Positions 50,650-58,164 of a DNA stretch of 58,164 nt are shown piece after piece (position 1 is the first letter of the stretch; each line of letters begins with the position of its first letter). The notes under the pieces are model-generated. The model searched no databases. It worked only from the letters and a program-made list of their open reading frames with translations, and was not told where the DNA came from. The stretch is from Zavarzinella formosa DSM 19928. GTDB taxonomy: Bacteria; Planctomycetota; Planctomycetia; Gemmatales; Gemmataceae. The DNA is taken from NCBI RefSeq assembly GCF_000255705.1, contig NZ_JH636440.1:142135-200298 (forward strand), read 5' to 3'. Made by a program: the position numbers and the translations under genes.

Positions 50650-51744
50650 GTGGAATGCTCCAGGCCGATGACGAAACTCCGTTCTCGCCGACGTGACGAA
50701 GCCTCGCGGCGCGCCCGGAAGGTGTTGGGATGGCTCGCCGTCGGATTCTTGCTCGGACAAGCGTCGCTTTTCGCCGTTCTTGAGAGCATTCGCCCGGATT
50801 TGCGTGATCCGGAGTATGGAATACGGCTGTACCAACTCCGCGACCGATTGGGCGAGCGTTCAAAATCCGGACCGCTTGTCATCACGCTGGGCAGTTCTCG
50901 CACCGGGATGGGCATTCGCCCGGATGCGATGGGGGACTTGCCCGACGGGGCTGTGGTGTTCAATTATGGCATCAATTCTGGCGGGCCGCTGATCGAATTG
51001 CTGTGCCTGCGGCGAATCCTCGCCGAAGGCATTACCCCCGATCTCGTGGTGGCGGAAATTTCACCGGTCTCCCTGCGATTGGACGGAGAGGATGCCATCC
51101 GGACAGACCGGGCATATTATCTGCGCCGGACAGGTCTGGCTGATGTGGACGCCGTCTCCCGGCAAGCCGGCCGCCCAGACTTTTTCCTTGGTGAATGGAC
51201 GTGGGACCAACTGACACTGTCATATTCCCAGCGGTCATTCCTCCTGGCGATCGAAGCCCGCCGGTGGCTGCCGCGAGACAGCAAGATCGACGTGCGCTGG
51301 CGGGGCGTCGATCCTCATGGTTTCCAACGGCTTCCGAACTTTGAACACCACGATGCGGTTCGTTATCAGGCCATCCTTGCCGCCTCGGAGAAATCAGTCG
51401 CCAAACACTATTCGGAGTTCCATGTCAGCCCCACGGCCGAGGCGTGCTTGCGGGAATTATTGGAAACGTGCCGCGACCAGAACATTCGGGTGGTGTTGGT
51501 CCTCATGCCCGAATCGCCGTCCCTTCGATCATGGGCCACCACAACCGTTCATGATCGAGTAAACGGCCTGCTGGACGGGTTTAAACGGGATTATCACGCG
51601 AGTGTGGTCGATTCACGAGATTGGATCACCGAAGACGGATTTGGCGACACCGAACACATGACGGTCGAAGGGGCGGGGAGATTCTCACAAAGGTTTGCCC
51701 GCGATGTTTTGACGCCGTTGCTGCAAAACCCCGCCGGAAAGTAA
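50650..51744 (+). CDS. SGNH-hydrolase-like partner of MBOAT
   Basis: 364 residues. Basic head, one membrane helix (LGWLAVGFLLGQASLFAVL, about 27-45), then a periplasmic domain with VITLGSSRTGMGIRPD (Ser 82/83 as SGNH nucleophile), VFNYGINSGGPLIELLCL near 110 and DTEHMTVEGAGRFSQRF at the C-terminus (Asp 333, His 336), which together match the SGNH/AlgJ-like type. Likely the acceptor-handling partner of the MBOAT enzyme. GTG at 50650 with AGGACG upstream; ATG at 50668 is an alternative. Ends 22 bases before a palindrome. Confidence 0.82.
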   Translation: MECSRPMTKLRSRRRDEASRRARKVLGWLAVGFLLGQASLFAVLESIRPDLRDPEYGIRLYQLRDRLGERSKSGPLVITLGSSRTGMGIRPDAMGDLPDGAVVFNYGINSGGPLIELLCLRRILAEGITPDLVVAEISPVSLRLDGEDAIRTDRAYYLRRTGLADVDAVSRQAGRPDFFLGEWTWDQLTLSYSQRSFLLAIEARRWLPRDSKIDVRWRGVDPHGFQRLPNFEHHDAVRYQAILAASEKSVAKHYSEFHVSPTAEACLRELLETCRDQNIRVVLVLMPESPSLRSWATTTVHDRVNGLLDGFKRDYHASVVDSRDWITEDGFGDTEHMTVEGAGRFSQRFARDVLTPLLQNPAGK

Positions 51745-51765
51745 AAAACAAAGAATTACCGGTCG

Positions 51766-51876
51766 AGGACCAGGGTACTCCGCACGCTCCGCGTGCGGAT
51801 AGGACTTCCCGTATGGCAGATGATGAAATGGGTCAAAGCCCCGACCGCACGCGGAGCGTGCGGAGTACTCTGGTCC
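51766..51876. repeat. GTACTCCGCACGCTCC palindrome
   Basis: Left arm GGACCAGGGTACTCCGCACG... (51766-51798) and right arm ...CGTGCGGAGTACTCTGGTCC (51845-51876) are complementary over about 31 bases, with GCACGCTCCGCGTGCGG itself palindromic. It is between the plus-strand SGNH gene and the convergent sulfatase, a likely bidirectional terminator or REP-type element. Confidence 0.85.
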
Positions 51877-51924
51877 CCGACAGATGGCAATGTTCGGCTC
51901 GCCAAAACATTCACCTGACCGCAA

Positions 51925-53463
51925 TCACTCCTTCGCCTTCTTCTTCGGCTCCTTCTTACCGATGATCGTCTCAGGCGGGTCGGGGTCGGGAACCTTCAGG
52001 TCTTTTCGCAAGCGGACCAATTCAGTTTCCAGTTCTTTTTGAACGTCGGCATATTCCGGCTTGTCGAACATGCTGGTGAGTTCCTTTGGGTCCTTTTGCA
52101 GGTCGAACAGTTCCGAATAGTTAAACTCCGGGTCGTAAAAGCGAACCAGTTTATAACGATCCGTGACCACCCCGTAATGACGGGCCACATTATGAACGGC
52201 CGGGCTGTTTTCGTAATAGTGGTAATAAAAACTGGTCCGCCAGTCTTTCGGCGTCTCCCCGCGAAGCAGCAGCGTCAGGCTCCGGCCCTGCATCTCCTTG
52301 GGGATCTCAACCCCGGCGGCCTCCAAGAATGTCTCGGCGAAATCGATGTTGCTGACGATTTTGTTCGTTGTTCCACCAGGTTTGGCTGTCTTGGGCCAGC
52401 GGACCAAGAGCGGCGTTCGCAGGGATTCCTCGAAGATCCAGCGCTTATCAAACCAGCCGTGTTCCCCGAGGTAGAACCCCTGATCGGAGGCATACACCAC
52501 GATGGTGTTCTCGGCGAGATTGTTGTCCTCCAGATACTTCAACACCCGGCCGACGCTTTCATCAACGGCCTTGATGCAGCCGAGATAATCATGCAGATAG
52601 CGGTTGTACCGCCATCGCACCAAGTCTTTGCCTTGCGGCTTGTTCTTCTCGAAGGCCGCGTTGCGGGGGGCATAATATTTGTCCCATTCCTTTTTCTGTT
52701 CATCGTTCATGCCGGGGGGATAAACAAACTTGGCATCCAGACGGGTGAAGGTTCTCTCCAGCGTCATGTCCTGGCTTTTCTCGGCCTTGCCCCGGCCGGA
52801 GTAATCATCAAACAGGGTTTCCGGCTCCGGGTAAACGCGGTCGTTGTCATGCCCGAGATGCCGCAGGGCGGGTGACCATTCCCGGTGCGGGGCCTTGTGC
52901 TGGCACATCAACAAGAACGGCTTCGACTTGTCGCGGTTCTTCATCCAATCCAGCGAAAGATCGGTGATGATATCCGTCGTATAGCCGGTATGATTGACTC
53001 GTTTGCCGTTGTCAATCATCGGCGGGTTGTAATAGATTCCCTGCCCCGGCAGGATGTGCCAGTAATCAAACCCAGTCGGGTCGCTAATCAAGTGCCACTT
53101 GCCGACGACGGCCGTTTGATAACCCGCTTTTTGCAACAACTTGGGAAATGTGACTTGGGCCGGGTCAAACCGGCTGTTGGTGTTGTTGTAAAACCCGTTC
53201 AGGTGGTTGTATTTGCCGGTCAGCACGCACGCCCGGCTCGGCCCGCAAATGGAATTGGGAACCAGACAACGATCAAACCGCATCCCCTCCTTCGCCAGCC
53301 GATCGATGTTCGGCGTCTCGTTCAACTTCCGGGGATCGCCATAGGCGCTGATTGCCTGATAGGCATGATCGTCCGAAAAGATAAACACAATGTTCGGCTT
53401 GTCGGCGGCCTGACCGGTCATCGCAAGGAGCAGCCAGCCGGCCAGCAGGAGGAATCGGCGCAT
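51925..53463 (-). CDS. Type I sulfatase (arylsulfatase/choline-sulfatase-like)
   Basis: 512 residues. Signal peptide [19 protein letters not shown], then [16 protein letters not shown] with metal Asp 31/Asp 32, the formylglycine site C73-G-P-S-R77 in [21 protein letters not shown] near 121, and the later Asp-Gln pair in [20 protein letters not shown] near 330. The Cys-x-Pro-Ser-Arg signature requires conversion to formylglycine by a dedicated enzyme; the SUMF1-like protein at 23952 is not a good candidate for that. Planctomycetes use many such enzymes to degrade sulfated algal polysaccharides, but the substrate is not evident. CGAGG before the ATG. Its C-terminus is Lys/Glu-rich. Confidence 0.94.
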   Translation of the reverse strand: MRRFLLLAGWLLLAMTGQAADKPNIVFIFSDDHAYQAISAYGDPRKLNETPNIDRLAKEGMRFDRCLVPNSICGPSRACVLTGKYNHLNGFYNNTNSRFDPAQVTFPKLLQKAGYQTAVVGKWHLISDPTGFDYWHILPGQGIYYNPPMIDNGKRVNHTGYTTDIITDLSLDWMKNRDKSKPFLLMCQHKAPHREWSPALRHLGHDNDRVYPEPETLFDDYSGRGKAEKSQDMTLERTFTRLDAKFVYPPGMNDEQKKEWDKYYAPRNAAFEKNKPQGKDLVRWRYNRYLHDYLGCIKAVDESVGRVLKYLEDNNLAENTIVVYASDQGFYLGEHGWFDKRWIFEESLRTPLLVRWPKTAKPGGTTNKIVSNIDFAETFLEAAGVEIPKEMQGRSLTLLLRGETPKDWRTSFYYHYYENSPAVHNVARHYGVVTDRYKLVRFYDPEFNYSELFDLQKDPKELTSMFDKPEYADVQKELETELVRLRKDLKVPDPDPPETIIGKKEPKKKAKE

Positions 53464-53552
53464 GGAGAGCCTCGTGAAAGAGAATCAGAATCATCGTAGG
53501 GGAAACGACCTCGGAGGCGGCCCTCCAAGCCTCGCTCCCGCCGGGCGACGGC

Positions 53553-55988
53553 TCATTGCCGGTTCGTATTCCGATTCAACCGACTCAGAGACTCTTTGGC
53601 CTCTTCCGTGAGGCGGGCTTCCGGGGCGCCTTTGGCCAGACTTTCCAAGAGTCGTTTCGCTTCGGGGGTTGCCACCGCTTCAAGGGCTTCGACGGCCCGG
53701 ACCTCGCGGAGCTCGTCCCCGGCCAAGTCGGGTCGCCTGATCTTGACGGCCGCCAGCAATTTTTCGATCCGGCCTTGCGCCTCGGCGCCGGGCTTGGCTT
53801 TCAATCCGGCCTGCAAGGCGGGGAGAGCCAGGTGCCGAAGCTTCGCCAATTCAACTCCCGCCCGTTCGCGGACGGCAAACCGGTTGTTGTCGAGTTCCGT
53901 CACCCAGCGGGCAATCGCCATCGGGTCTGTTGGCGGGGCCGGTCGCATGCGGTCTTTTAGAAAACTCACCGCATCGGTCGGATTGTTGGTCAGGATGCGG
54001 ATGGCGTGATAGGCCGTCACCGAATCTCCCGCCAAATCATCCCACAAACCCTTGGGGAGAATCGACGCTTTTCTCTCCAACGGGGGCAAGACGGACACGG
54101 CCCAGAGTGTGATGGTGGTATCCCTCCCGACAACCGCCAGCGTCCGGCTGTCCGGCGAGAAAGCCATCGTGGGGCGGGCCTCGGCATTCAGCGGCCCCAC
54201 CAACAGGGAGCCCGATTTTCGGGCTTCGGTCATGTCATGAAACTGGATGAGGCCGCCATTTTCGGCGACCGCCAGCATTTGGCCATCCGGCGAGAAAGCC
54301 AGTTCGGTGATTTGGGGCAGCCCGGTCGAGATGGTTCGACGATTCCCCGCGCCGGCCGTTTCCCAAAAATCGATATGTCCGCCCGCTTGCTGCATGGCAA
54401 TCATCCGGCCGTCCGGCGTCACGGCCATCAAGTGGGGCTGTACGCTCCGGTGCTGACCGCCCGGCAGAGTCCGCCACAGGGCACGGGTTTGCACATCCCA
54501 CAATTGGATGCCTGGCTCCCCGCCTTCTGTGGCGGCCACGATTCGCCTTCCGGCCGCAAAGCTCAGGCTGTTGACTTCATGCCCAAGAATCCCGAGCGGT
54601 CCCCGGTCCGCCCCGGTGGCCCCGTCCCTCAGTTGGATTCGGCCGCCATCGTTGCACGCCAGGATGGTCCCGTCCGGGGATAGGGCCAGAGGATGGCTGA
54701 TGGACATGACGGATCGTCGGGGAAGGGGAAGGCCGGTCGCCGCCTCCGACCACCGGATGGTTGCGTTTTTGTCGGTGGAGATCAGAAAACGGCCGTCCGG
54801 CGTGAAGAACAGTCTGGTGGCGCCGCTATCGTGACCGGAGACTTGGAACAACTCCCGGCTGGTTCGCGTGTCCCACATCCGGATGGTTCGGTCCTCCCCG
54901 GCCGATGCGAGGGTCCGCCCGTCCGGAGAGAAGGCGATCGCGCAAACCGGGGCGTTGTGCCCGGCCGTGGGGTTGAGGATTTTTCCCGTGGCCGCGTCCA
55001 TCAGCCGGATGTTCTGTTCGCGGCCGCCGATGGCGATTGTCTTCCCGTCCGGCGACAAGGCAACAGCGGTCAGGTGATCGGTCGCCGGGTGGGTTTGCAA
55101 CTTCCGGCCGGTGGCGGTATCCCATAACGCGATGCCATTAATACTGGTCTGAACCGCCGTCTTGCCGTCTGCGGCGAAAGCGATCACGTTCCTAAAATTG
55201 CTTTCCGGAAAATTCGCGTTGCATTGATGGCGCAGTTCGCCAGTTCCCGCGTCCCACAGGCAGACAATCTGGTCCAGCCCGATGACCGCCACCATCTTGC
55301 CATCGGGGGAGAACGTGAGGCCCATCAGGGCGCCGGGTTTGCGGAGCCGCAGGCCTTCGCGGCCGGTCGCCAGATCAAGCAGGGTGATGTGGTCGTCGTT
55401 GCCCGCATACGCCAATCGGCGGCCGTCCGGAGAAAGCGCCAGCAATCGAAGGGCAAAGTTTTCCCCCGGCGAGAAGCGATGGAGTCGCTTGCCCGTCGCA
55501 GTCTCCCAGACATCGATTTCGGACCTGCCATCCTCCCCGGCCGCCACCAGCGATCCGTCGGCGGAGAGAGCCGCCACGGCGTATCGCTTTTCCTCTTCCT
55601 TGATGGCTGGCAACTCCCGCCCGTTCGCCAAATCCCATCGCCGGATCTGCGTTTTGCCGGTCCCGATCAAAATCCGCTGATCGCCCGAGAGAACAAGCGA
55701 AGAAACATCCGCTCCCGTCGACAACCGCCACTTGGCCAACCCGGTCTCCCGGTCCCAGACGATCAACTCCCGCTTGGTGCAAGAAAGAATCGTCTTCCCA
55801 TCCGGCCCAAATGCGAGAAACCTGACCAACCCGTCAAGCCGCCAGCGGGCGGTCCCGAGCCGGGCGATGGCCCCTTCCGGGAGGCGGTCGCCGTATAGGT
55901 CCGTCCGAATCTCGCGTGGGGCGGGGCCGGGTTCGGCGCCGACGTCGAGGGCGATCATCATCAGTGACACAAGCGAGATGCGGAACAT
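53553..55988 (-). CDS. WD40 repeat protein with HEAT-like C-terminal module, copy 1
   Basis: 811 residues. Signal peptide FRISLVSLMMIALDVGA, then about 13-14 WD40 repeats (ALSPDGKTIAIGGREQNIRL, AFSPDGRTLASAGEDRTIRM, LAFSPDGQMLAVAENGGLIQ) from residues 40 to about 655, enough for two propellers. From about 665 the module IARWVTELDNNRFAVRERAG, VELAKLRHLALPALQAGL, RIEKLLAAV and EVRAVEALEAVATPEAKRLL, ESLAKGAPEARLTEEAKESL ends the protein. The same tail is found in the next gene and a related one in the protein at 29484. The ATG at 55988 overlaps the stop of the upstream copy (TGATG), so they are translationally coupled. Probably periplasmic; ligand unknown. Confidence 0.9.
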   Translation of the reverse strand: MFRISLVSLMMIALDVGAEPGPAPREIRTDLYGDRLPEGAIARLGTARWRLDGLVRFLAFGPDGKTILSCTKRELIVWDRETGLAKWRLSTGADVSSLVLSGDQRILIGTGKTQIRRWDLANGRELPAIKEEEKRYAVAALSADGSLVAAGEDGRSEIDVWETATGKRLHRFSPGENFALRLLALSPDGRRLAYAGNDDHITLLDLATGREGLRLRKPGALMGLTFSPDGKMVAVIGLDQIVCLWDAGTGELRHQCNANFPESNFRNVIAFAADGKTAVQTSINGIALWDTATGRKLQTHPATDHLTAVALSPDGKTIAIGGREQNIRLMDAATGKILNPTAGHNAPVCAIAFSPDGRTLASAGEDRTIRMWDTRTSRELFQVSGHDSGATRLFFTPDGRFLISTDKNATIRWSEAATGLPLPRRSVMSISHPLALSPDGTILACNDGGRIQLRDGATGADRGPLGILGHEVNSLSFAAGRRIVAATEGGEPGIQLWDVQTRALWRTLPGGQHRSVQPHLMAVTPDGRMIAMQQAGGHIDFWETAGAGNRRTISTGLPQITELAFSPDGQMLAVAENGGLIQFHDMTEARKSGSLLVGPLNAEARPTMAFSPDSRTLAVVGRDTTITLWAVSVLPPLERKASILPKGLWDDLAGDSVTAYHAIRILTNNPTDAVSFLKDRMRPAPPTDPMAIARWVTELDNNRFAVRERAGVELAKLRHLALPALQAGLKAKPGAEAQGRIEKLLAAVKIRRPDLAGDELREVRAVEALEAVATPEAKRLLESLAKGAPEARLTEEAKESLSRLNRNTNRQ

Positions 55989-58164
55989 CAGGGCGTTCCC
56001 CCGGAGAGGCGGGCTTTCGAGTTCAGTCGGCTCAGGGATTCTTTCGCCTCTTGAGTAAGCCGGGCTTCCGGGGTGCCCGAAGCCAAGCTTTCCAAGAGTT
56101 GTCTCGCCGCCGGGGTTCCCATCGATTCGAGGATTTCGACTCCCCGGATTTCGCGGAGTTGGTCCCCGGTCGGTTCCAGCCGTCCGGCCTCTGCTTGGGC
56201 CAGTAGTTTTTCGATCCGGCTCCGGCTTTCTTCGCCGGGCTTGTTCTTCAGTCCTGCCTTCAACGCCGGAACGACCAGTTGCCGGAGCTTTGCCAGTTCG
56301 GCCCCGGCTCGTTCGCGGACGGCAAATCGATCATTGTCGAGGTCCGTCACCCAACGGGTAATCGCTTCCCGGCTTGGCGACAGGAATGGCTTGAAATGGC
56401 TTTTCAAAACAATCACCGCATCGGCCGGGCAGGCGGTCAGGGTGCGGATGGCCTGATCGGCGGTCGCCGCATGGTCCGAGGCCAAATCGTTCCACACTTC
56501 TCCGGGCCGCTTGGACAGTTTTCCCACGAGAGGCGGCAACGCGGGCGCCGGCCAGAGCATGATGGTGGCGTCGTTCCGGACGGTCGCCAGAAGGCGGCCA
56601 TCCGGCGAGAAGGCGATGGCCGGGGAGGCGCCACTCTCCAGTGGGCCTGCCGACAAGAGGGGCATTTTCCGGCCCCCGGCCAGATCAAGAAACTGGATGA
56701 GGCCATCCGGTCCGGCGACGGCCAGTATTTGGCCGTCCGCCGAGAACGCCAGTTCGGCGATGTCGGCGATCTCGGTCGGGATGGTCCGGCGTTCCCCGGC
56801 GGTGGCCGTCTCCCACAGATGGACCTCGCCGCTTTTGTTGTGGGTCGCCAGCATCCGGCCGTCCGGCGTCACCGCGACCGACGACGGGGTGTTTTTCTGT
56901 TTGCCCAGATTTTCTTTCTCCAACGCGCGCCATCGGGCGAGTGTTTGCATGTCCCATAGTTGCACGCCTGATTCGGCATAATTGGCGGAGATCAGAATCC
57001 GGCCCCCGGCCGCAAAGCTCAGGCTGGTAATCAGCCCCCGGTGATTCCCGAGCAGGCCCCGGTTCTTCCCGCCGGCCCCGTCCCACAGTTGGATTTGGCC
57101 GTAATTGCCGCAGACCAGAAGGGCGCCGTCGGGGGAGACGGCCAGCGCATGACTGGCGAACAGGTCGGATTGTTGGCGGACGGGGCGCCCGGTCGCGGCT
57201 TCCGACCACTGGATGACTCCCTCGCCGTCGGCCGAGATGAGGGTCCGGCCGTCCGGTGTGAAGACAAGACGGAAGGTGCCGTTCTTGTGATCCGGAATGT
57301 GGATCAACTCCCGGCTGGTTCGCGTGTCCCACACTCGAACAGTCCGGTCTTCCCCGGCCGATGCGAGTGTTCGCCCATCCGGGGCGAAGGCGATCCCGCA
57401 GACCGGGCCTTCGTGTCCGGCTGTTGTGTTGAGAAGTTTTCCCGTCGCGACATCTGCCAGCCGGATGGTCCGCCCGCCGGCCGCCAGCGTCCGCCCGTCC
57501 CGCGAGAAGGCGGCCGTCAGATTGTCGGGGACGGACAGGGTTTTCAACTTCCGGCCGGTGGCGGTCTCGCATAACACAATGGCCGCGTCGCCGATGACGG
57601 CCACTATCCGGCCATCCGGGGAAAAGGCGATGTCGTTGCCGGGAAGACGCTGGAGCGCTGTCCGGTCACGCAGTTCGCCGGTCTCGGCATCCCACAAATG
57701 AAGCGTGTACCCCGAGCGGAGGGCGGCCACGGTCTTGCCGTCCGGAGAGAACAGGAGGGCCGTCGGCATGCTGGCGTCGGCGAGCGGTTTGCCCGCGCGG
57801 CCGGTCGCCAGATCGAACACCGAAATTTTGTTGAGGCTGGTCGCAAACGCCAGTCGTCGGCCGTCCGGGGAGAAGGCCGCCACTCGCTTGCCGACACCGC
57901 CGGCCGTGAGGCGATGAATGGCCCTTCCGGTTGCGGCGTCCCAAACGTGAACACTCATGGTGTCTTCTTCAAATGCCACCACCAGTGATCCATCGGAGGA
58001 AACCGCTGGCGCCGAATAGTGTTTCCCCTCTTCTCCGAGAGGGGACAGTTCTCGGCCATCCGACACATTCCAGCGTTTGACCCACCTTGGCCCGGTCCCG
58101 ATGAGCGTTTGTTGGTCGGCCGAGAGTGTGATCGCCGAAATATCCGCGCCCGCCGTCACCCGCC
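55988..58164 (-). CDS. WD40 repeat protein with HEAT-like C-terminal module, copy 2 (5' end outside)
   Basis: Open from the window edge to the stop at 55988; about 725 codons visible. Repeat units such as AFSPDGRRLAFATSLNKISV, AFAPDGRTLASAGEDRTVRV, VSPDGALLVCGNYGQIQLWD and AFSADGQILAVAGPDGLIQF continue the same order as copy 1, and the tail (WVTDLDNDRFAVRERAGAEL, RIEKLLAQAE, REIRGVEILESMGTPAARQL, ESLASGTPEARLTQEAKESL) is also the same. By alignment with copy 1, about 75-95 N-terminal residues including the signal peptide are missing beyond 58164. Recent-looking tandem duplication; first gene of the pair. Confidence 0.9.
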   Translation of the reverse strand, partial: RVTAGADISAITLSADQQTLIGTGPRWVKRWNVSDGRELSPLGEEGKHYSAPAVSSDGSLVVAFEEDTMSVHVWDAATGRAIHRLTAGGVGKRVAAFSPDGRRLAFATSLNKISVFDLATGRAGKPLADASMPTALLFSPDGKTVAALRSGYTLHLWDAETGELRDRTALQRLPGNDIAFSPDGRIVAVIGDAAIVLCETATGRKLKTLSVPDNLTAAFSRDGRTLAAGGRTIRLADVATGKLLNTTAGHEGPVCGIAFAPDGRTLASAGEDRTVRVWDTRTSRELIHIPDHKNGTFRLVFTPDGRTLISADGEGVIQWSEAATGRPVRQQSDLFASHALAVSPDGALLVCGNYGQIQLWDGAGGKNRGLLGNHRGLITSLSFAAGGRILISANYAESGVQLWDMQTLARWRALEKENLGKQKNTPSSVAVTPDGRMLATHNKSGEVHLWETATAGERRTIPTEIADIAELAFSADGQILAVAGPDGLIQFLDLAGGRKMPLLSAGPLESGASPAIAFSPDGRLLATVRNDATIMLWPAPALPPLVGKLSKRPGEVWNDLASDHAATADQAIRTLTACPADAVIVLKSHFKPFLSPSREAITRWVTDLDNDRFAVRERAGAELAKLRQLVVPALKAGLKNKPGEESRSRIEKLLAQAEAGRLEPTGDQLREIRGVEILESMGTPAARQLLESLASGTPEARLTQEAKESLSRLNSKARLSGGTP

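Overview
The window reads as a chromosomal piece of a planctomycete, most likely of the Gemmata/Zavarzinella type (Gemmataceae). This is inferred from gene content and style, not from a marker gene: GC-rich DNA full of CCGG/GGCC-type codons, WD40 proteins with a HEAT-like tail, a type I sulfatase, Tat-exported Gfo/Idh/MocA oxidoreductase, SUMF1-like lectin-type protein, vWA/TPR (Bat-like) pair, DUF2752, a Rab-GGTase-like prenyltransferase-fold protein, SpoVG next to IspE, and many short palindromic repeats between genes. No rRNA, tRNA or CRISPR array was seen.

Layout. 1-243: 5' part of a transposase gene. 593-4304: CBS-domain protein and a two-subunit 2-oxoacid:ferredoxin oxidoreductase (korA, korB) split by a palindrome array. 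4396-8005 (minus): Wzx-like flippase, three small envelope/unknown genes and a DUF2752 membrane protein. 8057-10810 (plus): tilS and purH. 10826-14298 (minus): a KaiC-like ATPase coupled to a hybrid histidine kinase. 14658-18371: small membrane protein, fatty acid hydroxylase, ABC ATPase, prenyltransferase-like protein. 18476-22301 (minus): four tandem secreted paralogs of unknown function. 22502-26142: oxidoreductase, SUMF1-like protein, ApbE. 26141-26970: a REP-associated tyrosine transposase flanked by long inverted repeats. 27040-29133: glutathione peroxidase and D-aminoacylase-like amidohydrolase. 29484-32644: HEAT-like secreted protein, two tiny paralogous lipoproteins and two micro-proteins of 42 and 41 residues. 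33061-37952: ispE, spoVG, an unknown gene, a DUF4139 protein and a small membrane protein. 38007-39355 (minus): SigJ-type sigma factor with its carboxymuconolactone decarboxylase partner, probably acquired. 39824-42669 (minus): TPR and vWA proteins, then hemD. 42797-47976 (minus): a compact molybdate/tungstate/sulfate-type ABC operon with a double solute-binding protein and a ThiF/MoeB-like protein. 48074-51744 (plus): beta-propeller protein, then an MBOAT O-acyltransferase with an SGNH-like partner. 51925-58164 (minus): sulfatase and two overlapping WD40 genes, the second running off the window.

Genes that plausibly work together: KorA with KorB; the KaiC-like ATPase with the kinase (GTGA overlap); permease, ATPase and binding protein (ATGA overlaps) feeding an anion into a pathway in which the ThiF-like protein may act; MBOAT with the SGNH protein in polysaccharide O-acetylation; SigJ with CMD in an oxidative-stress response; vWA with TPR in a Bat-like complex. 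The most unusual parts are the A-B-B-A paralog array at 18-22 kb, the transposase unit at 26 kb, the double binding protein with an internally duplicated ATPase at 44-47 kb, and the two micro-proteins at 32 kb. Functions given for families rest on motif recognition by eye; no database search was possible.
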